From Colocasia esculenta (Eukaryota; Streptophyta; Magnoliopsida; Alismatales; Araceae): a stretch of DNA of 64,000 nt. Positions 46,017-57,442 of the stretch are shown here, in pieces. The stretch is taken from the NCBI GenBank assembly GCA_014218235.1, contig CM024760.1, forward strand, positions 147,947,245-148,011,244, written 5' to 3'. Made by a program: the position numbers and the translations under genes. Each line of letters opens with the position of its first letter. Positions within the stretch are counted from its first letter, which is position 1. The notes beneath the pieces were generated by a model. That model worked only from the letters and a program-made list of their open reading frames with translations. It was not told where the DNA came from and ran no database searches.

Positions 46017-47617
46017 CACTGAAAGAAAAGTGGTATTTCTGACGGCAAGCTTTCATCGGAAATTTGTCTAAAAAATAGCTTTTCGACCACTTTCTGGTGA
46101 CCGACCGTCAGAAACAATCTGTTGGAAAAGAAGCATCAGAAATTACTGATGGAAAGAAAATCTGTCGGTAAATCCGTCGATATTTCTGACAAAAATAATC
46201 GTCAGAAAAATCCATGGAAAAATAATTTTTCTGACCAATTTATTGACGAAATAAATCTGTTGGTAAATTTCGACGGAAAACTCGGTCAGAAAGTTCGTCG
46301 AAACTTCTGACACCTTGGCCGATGGACAAGAGCGTCGGAAGTAGGGAGCTTTTGATGGAAAATATTCATCGATGATCCGTCGGAACTTCCGACGGTTTTG
46401 CCGATGCATACTTTCCGTCGGAAACCATGTCTGCCGACATTTTTTCCGATGGAAACTGGGCATCAGAAAATCCATCAAAAATAATCTTTTTATCATTTTT
46501 TACAAATACAATTAAATAACAACGATAAATTGAAAAACCTGCTAAAAAAATTATTTATAGGAACATCCACAATAAATAATATTTAACATAAAATCATCAA
46601 TCACAACAAATATGAAACATCCATAATAATAATAAATAAATAATCAAGAAAGATGTGTTGGATCATCTTCTCTCCTTATCTCATGATCGTCAGGTGCTGG
46701 AGGATCCTATATTATAAAAAAATATTAGAAATTTAAATAAAACTAATATACACACATTATTTTTTAAAAATTTAAATTCAGAATATATGAATATTCACTC
46801 AGTTTAATTAGAAAATATTTCTAATCCTTAACACTTAGTTTTTTTTAAAAAATTAGTGGTTTGAGTGTCAAACCCAAACCGAGAATCTGATTAGGATTCC
46901 ACCAGTTTCCACACGTCACTCTCAACCACCCGATCGTATCGGAGGGAACGACTCCCCGATCATATCCCTATTTCAGATTTTGCACTCCCGACTTGCTTGT
47001 TCTAACCCTTTTCAATTGGATTTTTTTAAGATTAGTGGTTTGAGAGCCGAACCCAAACTGGGAATCCAATTAGGATTCCGTCAGTTCTCATGCGTCACTC
47101 TCACCCACCCGATCTTGTCGGAGCGAAAGGCATATCGATCGGATCACTATTTCAGATTTGGACCCTCAGATTGTGCATTTGGATCCTTTTCATTTGGCTT
47201 TTTTTAAGATTAGTGGTTTGAGCGCCGAACCGAAACCAGAAATCCGATTAGAATTCTGTCAGTTCTCACACGTCACTCTCACCTACCCGGTTGTGTCTAA
47301 GTGAATGGCATGTCGATCGGATCCCTATTTTAGATTTTAGACCCTTAGGTTGCGTGTTCTGATCCATTTCATTTGGGTTTTATTAAGATTAGTAGTTTAA
47401 GCGTCGAACCCAAACCGGGAATTCGATTAGGATTCCGTCAGTTCGCACATGTAACTCTCACCTACCAAGTCGTGTCGGAGTGAACGACATGCCGATCGGA
47501 TCCCTATTTTAGATTTTGGATCCCCGGGTTTCGTGTTCTGATCCTTTTCATTTGGATTTTTTAAGATTAATGGTTTGAGGACCGAACCCAAATCGGAAAT
47601 CCGATTAGAATTCCGTA
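46017..47617 (+). mobile_element. CACTA (EnSpm) transposon fragment
   Basis: It begins CACTGAAAGAAAAGTGG, close to the CACTACAAGAAAA ends of plant CACTA elements. Then come about 480 bases of subterminal repeats built on ccgtcggaaa / tttctgacgg in both orientations (46030-46490), where the transposase of this family binds. An AT-rich stretch (46500-46851) with nothing recognisable follows, then a 178-bp tandem array. No transposase is present. The other end is cut off by insertion of C' at 47618 or lies beyond the window. The 3-bp target duplication cannot be tested. Confidence 0.8.
46852..47617 (+). repeat. 178-179 bp tandem array in the CACTA fragment
   Basis: Units start at 46852, 47031, 47209, 47388 and 47566, each opening attagtggtttgag and including a cactctcac word and a cgatcggatc-like word. 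There are four full units and a fifth cut after 52 bases by the C' LTR. By eye the units are about 80 percent alike. No reading frame is conserved through the array. Confidence 0.9.
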
Positions 47618-49069
47618 TGTAGCACCCCAAAAAATTCAGTAATTTTTTTTTAAAAATATATGGAAAATAGATAATTTCTGTATTATCGGAACGGTAGAAC
47701 ATACGTACCACTATCGTACATGCGAGAACACATCGGAAAATTCCATAAAAATTATAAATCAACCCCAAACATTATTCCAAAATATTCCACAAAGAAATTT
47801 GTGCCAAGAAAAATCAGATTATCCAAGTCTAAAGTGTTTTGCGACTTATTATCGTAATTCCTAAATAAGTCAAAAAATCATTATCACACGTACTTAGATG
47901 AGTCAGAAAATTAACTAAAAATTATATATGGATATCAAATAATATCCTCTAATAAACCATGAAGAAATTTGGGTCAACAAAAATCATTTGGGCTAGATTT
48001 AAGAGTTATTGTGACTAATTATCCTAATTAGGAAACTAAGTCGGAAAACCGTTAACACGGAGATATAACCCGATCATAAATTAAACAAAACATGTTGGAG
48101 AGACTTCTAACATTTTATATTGATGACCCGTTATCGAAATTGGGCCAATCGATCACTTTTAGCCCAAGAACAAAATGGAGCAAGAAAAATACCAGAAATT
48201 TGCAACTCTAATTAAGCTGAAAATAAAAGGGGGTAATTAGGGCAAACTCCAAGGCAATTAGCCTTTCTTGGCAACCCAAATTCGTGCTTAACCATGTGGG
48301 AGGTTTCTTAAAACCTCACACACTCTATTGGGGTGAGAAATCTTCAAAATAAGGAAGGTGGAATGCTAGAACCGCACCTTGCCTTTCCTTCACCTAAAGG
48401 GACTTCCAAAACAGACTAGATGCATATATACATGCTATGAAACCCTAGGGGACAAAAATATACATTGTTGGGGTCGTGGGAGGCTGTTCTTGAGCACCCA
48501 AGGGAGGAGGAAACCACCCTATCTCAGAGCTTATTCCCTGCTACATTCTGCTTCAACCTGTGCAGACAACCTTTCTTGTGGTCGACCAAAGGTGAGTCAA
48601 ACCATAACCAAACCTTGAAAATATTATACCCATGGAAATAGGGTTGAGTCTACTTCCTAATCCCACTATTTTGACTATTTTTCATTGAGTAGATTGGGTG
48701 CAGTAAGAAATCTCCTCCAAGTGGTCTGAACGTAGGTTTTCTAGAAAAATGTGAGTTCTCCAACCCACAAGGTAGGTGATCTCAGGAAAAATCTTAGTAA
48801 ATCATATACAAATGTGTAGAGCATCGAGTCTACTTTCATGTCCAAGTGGTTTCATCGAATTTCATTGAGTATATCTTGAGTTATTAGCATTTTCCCAAAG
48901 TCGCGCATGTAAGTTGTGTTTTATGTTCTTGTGGATTTTTCACACATCCCGAGGCCGTTTTGAATGATTCCAAAACCATAGTTCTCTTCTATCCCAAGTT
49001 TCCAACAAGTTTTATGTTGAGCATTTCATCAAAAACCCCTAGAACCTTGAGTTTCGAGCCAAAATATGA

Positions 49070-49145
49070 GATCGCGCAACCTAGTTCGCGATCTGTATGC
49101 CTGCTTGAATCGCGTCCAGAACAGTGGACGCGATTCAGTGATTTA
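49070..49145. repeat. CG-rich motif cluster in LTR C'
   Basis: Words atcgcgc, ttcgcgatc, gaatcgcgtcc and ggacgcgattc, the last two being an inverted pair. Related to the B0 cluster at 8875-9060. Confidence 0.65.
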
Positions 49146-50889
49146 AATTGTGGCCATTGTGTCAGACGTGAATTTGACATGTTTTTGATGATCGTTAGTT
49201 GACCAATCATGACTTATAGGTCTACCCTAACCCCCACATGCTTCGTTTTGCATGGATTTTGGTTTTCGGTCATTTGTGAACCGCTACGACTTAACCTGTC
49301 GTGATTTTCAGTCGAAACCACTTTACGTCTAATAAAGCCATATTTTCTATATAAACGATCAAGATCCATGATCACTAAACTCGTCACATTTTCTAAAGCC
49401 CACCCGAGACTTTTTCAGTCAGTCTAGGCCGTATGTCTTGCATATTATGATTACTAGAAAGTATTGTTTAGTCAGTCAAGTGGCTTAAAAGTTATCAACC
49501 CATTGAAAAAGCTATAACTACATGAATGTTATTCTAATTGCTCTTTAATGATGTGACCATTCATGCAACAAGTGATTTACTCTTCTTACTGTTCTATCTT
49601 GCTAAAATGATAATTGTTATATTAAAATATTACAAACCATGTTTAGTTAATTGCATAGTTTCATCTCATGTTATCATGTTAATTGTTTTCCGCAAGTTTG
49701 AAACTGGTGGATTGTGGATTGAGACACGTGTTCACTATACACTTGCACATCTAGGCAGCCCTTTCTTGGGGATTTGGAAGCTCTTTATCGGTCATTCCGT
49801 ATTGGTAAACTAGCGACCTTTTATCTAAGACCTTTGTAAATCTCCGTACTCCGTGGATTCCCTCATGGAGACCGAGTTGGTTGTACCGTTGAAGTTCCCT
49901 GGAGATAGCGTGCACTTTCTTTTCTTCTCTTGTTCTCGTGAGTGTGATTTACAATCTAGACTCAAGCCATTAATGTAAATATTGAACTAAAGTATAAATT
50001 GTGCCATTATGCTGCCAAGTTTATCTCTTGACCATTGTTATCATGGAATCATGTTCACACTAATTACTACTTGTTCTCATCATCATCATGAACATGACAT
50101 TACACATGCTTACATATTGAAACTCTCATTGGCCATTATTAATGACTGTGGGTATCTACATTTAAAATTGAAATGAGATGCTGACCGGACACGGCGAATG
50201 TACAAGGGCTCCAGTCTAGCCCCAATGATGGAGAGTCATAAATATACTATTAACCATGGGGTATAATGATTACTGGAGTTGCATCTGCGCTAGGCGTACT
50301 TGTGTGTTGAATGCTAGATACAATAACCACATACACGTGTCCTAGTGTGTATTTCAAGGTGGATCTTTCCTTGGTGTGCATTAGTGTCTCGTGCTTGATT
50401 AGTGTTACATGATCGTGCTCGTGCTTGTGCTTGCTTGCTTGCGTGATATGGCCATCCTGCATTTATTGCAATTAGTGATATCTTGCGTTCTTGACATCAA
50501 GTGAAATCTTGCGTGCTTGTACAAAGTGATCTGTTGCTAGTTCTTTCTTGTTATCTTATTCAAGTTCTTGCTCTATCATGATCATTCTATCTAGCTTGTT
50601 CATGTATCATATTTTAATGAGTTTTATTCGTACATGCATATCATGATAGTCATCGTGCTTACCTAGTTCTAAACTACTAATCACTTATATCATTGCCCAC
50701 ACATTGAGATATAAATCCTACAAGTGGGCTAGTTTGCTCATTCCCTACTTTTAACCTTTCTAGGTGACTATGAAATACAAGAAGAGGAGCAAGTCGAGGA
50801 TGGGAATGCGTCCGAGTGATGAGCGTTCCAACTTGAGTCTATCTATAGTTAGTTTGCTTTGAGTGTTAGAACAATGTAGTAGGAAGTGA

Positions 50890-51125
50890 TAGCTCCCTTC
50901 GAGGAAGAAGGTACGTGTCAAGATTCTCCTTCCCTTCCTATACCTTCTAAAGACAAACATCCCATAATTGGTTTACGGAAAGTTTCAAAGCTTGCCTTAA
51001 AAGAGAATATCTTTTTGCCAAATTTTAATATTTCCAAAGAGGGTCTATCCCACATGGAAAGTGGAGTTTGCACGAGATCTAAAGCCAAGGTGGTGGGGTT
51101 TTCTAATGGTTACTCATCCTCATGA
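50890..51125 (+). pseudogene. LINE ORF1, C-terminal remnant
   Basis: The open frame enters from the truncation point and ends TGA at 51123-51125. The tail (IGLRKVSKLALKEN, VCTRSKAKV) is basic, as expected for the RNA-binding ORF1 protein end, but has no zinc knuckle. Its stop overlaps the ORF2 start as ATGA (51122-51125). Confidence 0.6.
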
Positions 51126-51983
51126 TTTGCCCAATACTGTTTTGGAATATCAGAGGCGGATCTAATATCGCCTCCAAGCGTACTCTTCGTAGAGTTATTA
51201 AAAAGCATCAAGTTGATATTATTGCAATAGCTGAGCTCTTGGTTCCTTTGATCTGGGCCAAGAAGGTGTGTACTTATGTTAAGATGGAAGTTTGCTGGAA
51301 ATAATGGGGACAATTCCAAAATTTGGGTATTCTGGCATAATCATACCATTCAGATTGTTAGCTCTTCTGATCAACAAATTACTCTTACTATCCAGATGAA
51401 TAACACCACTCAATATTTGATCACTGTGGTGTATGGCTCTTATAGTTTCAGTAGAAGAAGGAATCTTTATGATGAAATTCTCAATATGTCTGGTAATATC
51501 TTTGTGCCTTGGTTAGTGGGAGGGGACTTCAACTGTGTTTCGGCTCCATTTGAGAAGAAGGGTGGTAACCCTCCCAGGCTGCAAGCTATGGTGGACTTCA
51601 ATGCTTGCATTTCTGCTTCCGCCCTACTTGATGCTGGTTATATCAGATCCCATTTCACCTGGTCCAATAATAGAACGGGTTTAGTTGTTGTTAAATCAAG
51701 ATTAGACTGGTTTCTCATCAATAATCAATGGGATGTTGCATTTCCTGGCTTTCAGATTACCCATCTTATTAGAGGTCCTACAGATCATGCTCCTTTGTTG
51801 GCCTCCTGTGTCCTTTATTCTATGGGCCTGACCAGATTCACATTTCAATCAATGTGGATTACTCATGAATCTTTTATGAACAGGGTAGAAAGTGCATGGG
51901 AGGCAGTGAACAGTGGGCACAGTAATCCTTTGGCTAATCTTCATCTCAAGCTAAAGGCTGTCACAGGAGCTCTTCATTCCTAG
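51122..51983 (+). pseudogene. LINE ORF2 endonuclease domain
   Basis: Starts MICPILFWNIRGG, the usual N-terminal Asn-containing motif of APE-type endonucleases. There is a frameshift near 51280. It then continues with GGDFNC (51520-51540), SRLDWFL (about 51695) and TDHAPLL (51780-51800), which are the catalytic Asp/Asn and His motifs. This enzyme would nick target DNA for priming. TAG at 51981 interrupts the link to RT. Confidence 0.85.
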
Positions 51984-52016
51984 AATAAAGTTATTTTCGG
52001 TAACATTCATGATAAC

Positions 52017-53545
52017 TTGTCCATGCAGGAGAATAAGGTGAAGGTTAGGCAAGAGGATTATGATAGAAATCCTACGCAAGAAAACAGGTCTAAGTTGGGG
52101 GCGGCCAAAGCCAAATTGAGGAAAGCTATGCAATGTGTAGAGGTTTTTTGGGCTCAAAAAGCTCGTATTAACTCGCTGGATGATGGTGACAAAAACTCTG
52201 CCTTTTATCATGCTGTGGTCCATGGAAACAGAAGAAGAAACAACATATCCAGGCTTCAGGTGAATGGTCAGTGGTGTGATAATCAGGAGGCTCTTGCTAA
52301 GGAGGCTGCTTCCTTTTTTGAGTCTTTGCTTCAATCTACGGACCACCATATCCATGATAATATTCTTAGTGTTATTCCGAATATTATTTCTGCTGATCAA
52401 AATAGGTCCTTGTGTGCTATTCATGATAAAGATGAAGTCAAGCGGTCTGTGTGGAACCTTAATGGAGCTAGCGCTCTAGGACTAGATGGCTTCATATGCT
52501 CTTTCTTTACAACATGCTGGGAAATAGTGGGTGAGGATGTGTATGCTGCGGTTAAGGGTTTTTTCCAAGGGTTCTCTTTTCCCAGTGGTATCACGTCCAC
52601 CCTCATTGCTCTTGTTCCGAAGAAGGCCCATCCCATGTCTTTCAATGATTACAGACCTGTCAGTCTGTGTAACTTTTGCAATAAGATTGTCTCCAAAATT
52701 CTTAGTGATAGGCTCACTAACATTCTGCCAGTGATTATATTTGAGGAGTAAGGGGCTTTTGTAAAGGGTAGATATATTCTAGATAATGTATCTATGGCAA
52801 GACAACTGGTCAAGGATATTGCCCGTAAAGTTAGAGGTAATAATGTCATTTTCAAATTGGATATCAAAAAGGCGTATGACAGTTTGGAATGGGATATCCT
52901 TTATGTAGTTCTTAAGAAATTTGGTTTCTCCTTCAGATTTATATCTCTTATTGGTATGATGGTGTCAAACTGTTGGTTCTCAGTTCTTTTTAATGGTTCC
53001 CCTACTGGCAATTTTAAATCTACCAGGGGATTACGCCAAGGTGATCCAATAGCCCCTGCTTTGTTTATTATCATGGAAGAAGCTCTTAGCAGAGGCATCA
53101 AGAATATGGTTTCTATAGGCTTCCTTCTTCCTTATGCTGGCCCTAGGGGTTGTCCTTCCCCTACCCATCTTTTATATGCTGATGACACTTTGTTTTCTTG
53201 AATGGGAGTATCAGGAATGTGAAACGCTTGATGAAGTTCCTAGAGTCATACGCCACTTCTTTTGGTCAGCATATTAACCCTGCCAAGAGTTGTTTTATTA
53301 TTTCTGACAAGGCCTCAGTTTCTAACATTATTAAAATTAAGGAGGCTACAGGTTTTAAGAGGCAAAGCGGTTCTATTTCCTACCTGGTTGTTCCTCTTAA
53401 ATGAGGGAGGCTTCTTACTGCTGATTTTAAATCTCTTGGTAATAAAGTCAATGGAAAACTTAATATTTGGAAATCCAAATTGTTATCTCAAGCTGGCAGG
53501 GTCACTTTGATTAATTCAGTAATCTCCTCTCCCTGTTTATCTAGC
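52017..53545 (+). pseudogene. LINE ORF2 reverse transcriptase
   Basis: In order: KARINSLDDGDKNSAFYH, LIALVPKKAHP and DYRPVSLCN (about 52640), then a stop at 52749. Next FVKGRYILDN, FKLDIKKAYDSLEW (the first catalytic Asp, 52850-52890) and LRQGDPIAPALF (53030-53065). The catalytic box LLYADD (53170-53190) follows. A one-base frameshift just after the box moves to another frame (NGSIRNVKRLMKFLESY), with a further TGA at 53402. The catalytic Asp pair is intact but the chain is broken at three places. Confidence 0.9.
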
Positions 53546-55211
53546 AGTGGCCTCGTATATTCCGAAATCCATCATAACATACATTGAAAAAGTTTTAGCT
53601 ACGTTCTTCTGGGATGGTTCTGATGGTATTCATCGTCGGCACTGGGTGGCATGGTCCTCCATTTAGTGGCCTATAAATGAGGGTGGTCTGGGCGTTCGGA
53701 GCTTGTGGCATGTGCATCTTTCATTAGCTGTTAAGTAGCTCTAGAATATAAGACGTGGCTCTTCTTTATGGGCCAATTATGCTAGAAATCGCTACCATCC
53801 GTCCAAGAGGTCCCTTATCCCTGGGATGCCCAAAGCAGTGTTCATGGAAGTTGAGAAGATCCTCATTGATAACACTAGATGGGTTCATGGCAATGGCAGA
53901 AGTATCGACATTCTTCATGATATCTGGGTTGGAGATAGTTCCCTTAGCGACGCTATAATGATTTCTGATGAGGATAGAAGAGACTCCACCTCCCTGAGTG
54001 AGGTTTCTTCTGATGCTACCCATCGCCTAAGATCCATTATTCCTCAGTCAGTGATGGAAGGCGTGGTGCTATCTGAAGAGGATGATAAGTGTATGTGGGC
54101 TGCCTCATCCAATGGTTCCTTTTCTACTCAATCAGCATACAACCTGATTCGACACACTGGTGTATATATAGCGGCTCTCTCTAAGATCTGGCATAAAAAA
54201 TTCTATGACAGGGCTTCTTTTTTCTCTTGGAAGGTTCTAAACCGTGCTATTTTGGTTGAAGGTCGAATCGTTGACATTGGCATTCCTTTGGTCTCTCGCT
54301 GCTCATGTTGTATTTCTCCCCACCAAGAAACTTTGGATCATCTTTTTATTCAAAGTGACTGTGCTGTCACCTTATGGCGTGATGATTTCAGCCTTTAATA
54401 TCGCCCAGAATCAACCTGCATACTCATATCACTACCCGCCTGTGGAGCTTTATCCAGCATGCCAACATCTGTTCTCCTTATGGTTTTGCTTCTTTCTATG
54501 TTCATATCTTCATGATTTGGGAAATCTGGAAATGCAGATGTGCAAAAAGATTTGATGCAACTACTATTTCTACTGGGGCTATAATCAACAACATCAAGTC
54601 CAATATTTCACACTCTCTCTCTAAAGTATTTTTTAAAGTGGCTCCTACTCATTCTGAAATGCAATCCCTTCACAGCTTCGGATTTGCTCCACAATGCTCT
54701 TCCAAAATGTTGAAACTTGTTAGATGGATTCCCCCTTAATGTCGATGGTGCTTGCAAAGGGAATCCTGGAGAATGTGGAGGTGGAGGATGTATTCGGGAT
54801 TCTCAGGGCAATGTGTATGTGGCTTTTACCCATTTCTATGGTGTTGGTACTAGCATGTTAGCAGAAACTAGAGCGCTGAGTGATGGCCTTCGCTTTGCAT
54901 CTTTTCTTGGCTATCGGGTTTCTATTGTCTACTCTGATTCTCAGGTTATTGCTAATTCCATCAGGGAGGAAAAGGTTGTGTCTTGGCGCTCTTTTAGATG
55001 GTGGAGAGAAGCAAGAAAGATTCTGATCCAGAATTGCACTCCGCTAGTCCATGTCTACAGAGAAACAAATCAAGTGGCAGATTCTCTTGCAAACTTTGCG
55101 ATTTTTTCTAGGCAGAATAATGTTTATTGGGGGGCTGCTAACCTTCCTCATTCTTGTAAAGGGCCAGTGGTAATTGATAAATCTTGTCTTATGCATGTTA
55201 GATTGGTTTAG
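53546..55211 (+). pseudogene. LINE ORF2 C-terminus: zf-RVT and RNase H
   Basis: After a frame-shifted connector, 53826-54398 encodes the linker (WVHGNGRSIDILHDIW) and the zinc-binding zf-RVT motif CSCCISPHQETLDHLFIQSDC near 54300-54360. RNase H lies at 54717-55211 with NVDGACKGNPG, AETRAL, YSDSQVI and NQVADSLAN, i.e. the Asp-Glu-Asp-Asp catalytic set. A plant-type RNase H at the LINE C-terminus is typical of plant L1 lineages. The region between (54400-54716) is frame-shifted but shows matching remnants. Confidence 0.85.
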
Positions 55212-55384
55212 CTGGGGATGCTCAAGATTGTTTGTACTGTTTATTCTCCTTATATATTTTCAGCCCAGGTGTGCTCACTGGTGGAGTGGGAACATTCTCC
55301 CTCTCTGTGGGAGGGTGCACTCTCCTAGTTTGAGAGCCTGAGGACCGCTTTAATAAAAAAAAGAAAAAAGTAGTAGGAAGTGAG

Positions 55385-55905
55385 GAATAAATGTACTTTG
55401 CCTTTTATCGAATCTTAGTCCTGTTATACAACGTTTAAGAGTTGTATTAGTCCCTTTTGATATAACGAGATAAGATTTGAATATAATTTCCATTGAGTTC
55501 AATATTTGGGCCCTATAATGATGTTGTGTTCTTATACACTTAGTGCGTGCTAGCTAGAGGCTTATTTGCCGACTGTTCACATCTCGAAATATCGATTCGA
55601 ATTATCCGAATTAATATCCGCTGCGTAATTCTTGGGACGTGACAGTTTAGTGATATCATGTCACGTCCCGAGAATTACGCAGCGGATATTAGTTCGAAAA
55701 ATTCGAGTCGATATCTCGAGACGTGAACAGTCGGCAAATAAGCCTCTAGCTAGCACACACTTAATGTGTATCAACACAACATCATAATAGGGCCCAAGTG
55801 TTGAACTCAATATAAATTGTATTCAAATTGAAACTAGTACAGGACTAAGACTCAATAAAAAGGAAAGTACATAATACCTCACTTCCTACTACATTGTTCT
55901 AACAC
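55385..55905. repeat. Head-to-head LTR ends forming a near-palindrome
   Basis: The last 260 bases of C' and the first 250 of C (reversed) are homologous and converge on a 14-base centre (55645-55658). The innermost arms are ctgcgtaattcttgggacgt and its near complement. This could form a large cruciform. Confidence 0.9.
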
Positions 55906-57209
55906 TCAAATGAACTAACTATAGACAGACTCATAATTGGAACGCTCATCACTCGGATGCATTCCCATCCTCGACTTGCTCTTCCTCTTGAACTTCATAG
56001 TCACCTAAATTGGGTAAAAGTAGGGGGATGAGCAAACTAGCCCAGTAGGATTTATATCTCAATGTGCGGGCAATGATATAAGTGATTAACATTTTAGAAC
56101 TAGGTAAGCACGATGAATGTCATGATATGTGTGTACGAATAAAACAGATTTAAAACATGATGCATGAAACAAGCTAGATAGAGTGATCGTGATAGAATAA
56201 GACCTATAATGATATAACAAGAGAGAACTAGCAATAGATCACTTTGTACAAGCACGCAAGATTTCACTTGATGTCAATAGTTTACAAGAACGCAAGATAT
56301 CACTAGTTGCAATAAATGCAGGATGGCCATATCACGCAAGCAAGCAAGCAAGATTGCACAAGCATGATCAAGTAACACTAATCAGGCACGTAAACACTAA
56401 TGTACACCAAGGAAAGATCCACCAAGAGTGCACACAGGCCACGTGTATGTGGTTATGTATCTAACATTCAACAAGCAAGAAAGTACTCCCAGCGCAGATG
56501 CAACGCCAGTAATCATTATACCCCATGGTTAACAGTATATCTATGACTCGCCGTCATTGGGGCTAGATTGGAGCCCTTGGACACATGCCGTGCCCAGTCA
56601 GCATCTCATGTAAAATTTTAAATGTAGATACCCACAGTCATTAATAATGGCCAATGAGAGTTTCAAGATGTAGCATGTGTAATGTCATGTTCACGATGAT
56701 GATGAGAAGAAGTAAATAATTAAATTGAACATGATTTCATGAGAACAATGGTCAAGAGATAAATTCGATAGCTGAACGGTACGATTTATAAATTTAGTTC
56801 AATCTTTACAATAATGGCTTTAGTCTAGATTGTAATTCATGCTCACGAGAACAAGAAGAGAAAGGAAGTGCACGCCCTTGATGTATAAGTGTGTAGTGAT
56901 GTGCGCGTGTCAATTCACAATCCGTCGGTCTCAAACTCTCGGAAAACACTTAACATGATGGCATGCAAAGATCAATGTATTTAACTACATATGGGTTTAC
57001 AAGATTTTAAGAGAATATTTATCATTTAAATCAAGCTAGAATGGTAACAAGAGTAAATCACAAGCTTCATGTATGATCATATCATTAAGAAAGCAATTAG
57101 AATAATATTCATGTAATTAAGGATTTTTCAATGGGTTAAACACTTTTAAGCCATTAAATAGGCATCATGCAATGATCAGACCCAAGATAGACAATATTTT
57201 GCAAAGTTA

Positions 57210-57442
57210 GTGTCGACACACCCCTTACTGGTGTCGACACTATGCTCCAAACACAAGGCAAAATAATGAAAAATGGGTCAAGTAGTGTCGACACTGGTGG
57301 CCTTCCAGAACACCTTTTGGGCAAAACTGGTCATGTAGTGTCGACACTAGATCAGGTAGTGTCGACACTAGAGACCTTCCCAGAACACCTTCTGGGCTAT
57401 TCTGGGACAGTGTGTCGACACTAGTCCAAGTAGTGTCGACAC
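57210..57442. repeat. GTGTCGACAC palindrome cluster in LTR C
   Basis: Seven exact copies of the 10-bp palindrome GTGTCGACAC at 57210, 57231, 57285, 57338, 57359, 57412 and 57433, mostly within TAGTGTCGACACTAG. A second word, ccagaacaccttytgggc, repeats between them (57305 and 57381), so the cluster has a loose 74-76 base period. Confidence 0.95.

Larger units (their letters stand above)
50890..55369 (+). mobile_element. L1-type plant LINE, 5'-truncated
   Basis: A 4480-base insertion with a perfect 14-bp target duplication gtagtaggaagtga (50876-50889 and 55370-55383) and an A-rich tail (55351-55369). It carries the end of ORF1 and ORF2 with endonuclease, RT, a zinc-binding domain and RNase H. 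Long target duplication, A-tail and no LTR identify a LINE. It lies in LTR C' in the same orientation. Several stops and frameshifts show it is inactive. Confidence 0.95.
47618..55644 (+). mobile_element. LTR C' (gypsy, C superfamily), with nested LINE
   Basis: Starts TGTAGCACCCC and ends GGGACGTGACA. Net length is about 3533 bases after removing the LINE and one duplication. The candidate left target duplication ccgta (47613-47617) has no partner in the window. It is followed by gtttag and TGATATCA (55645-55658), the start of a primer site with one G-to-A change, so this is the 5' LTR of a plus-strand element, not a solo LTR. The interior is pushed beyond element C. It shares the conserved superfamily block (about 49740-49915) and carries an ATCGCG/ACGCGATTC cluster (49070-49145). 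Confidence 0.85.

Noticed and set aside
46030..46490. CRISPR-like or satellite array of ccgtcggaaa words
   Set aside because: Spacing and orientation are irregular and it directly follows a CACTA terminus; these are subterminal transposase-binding repeats.
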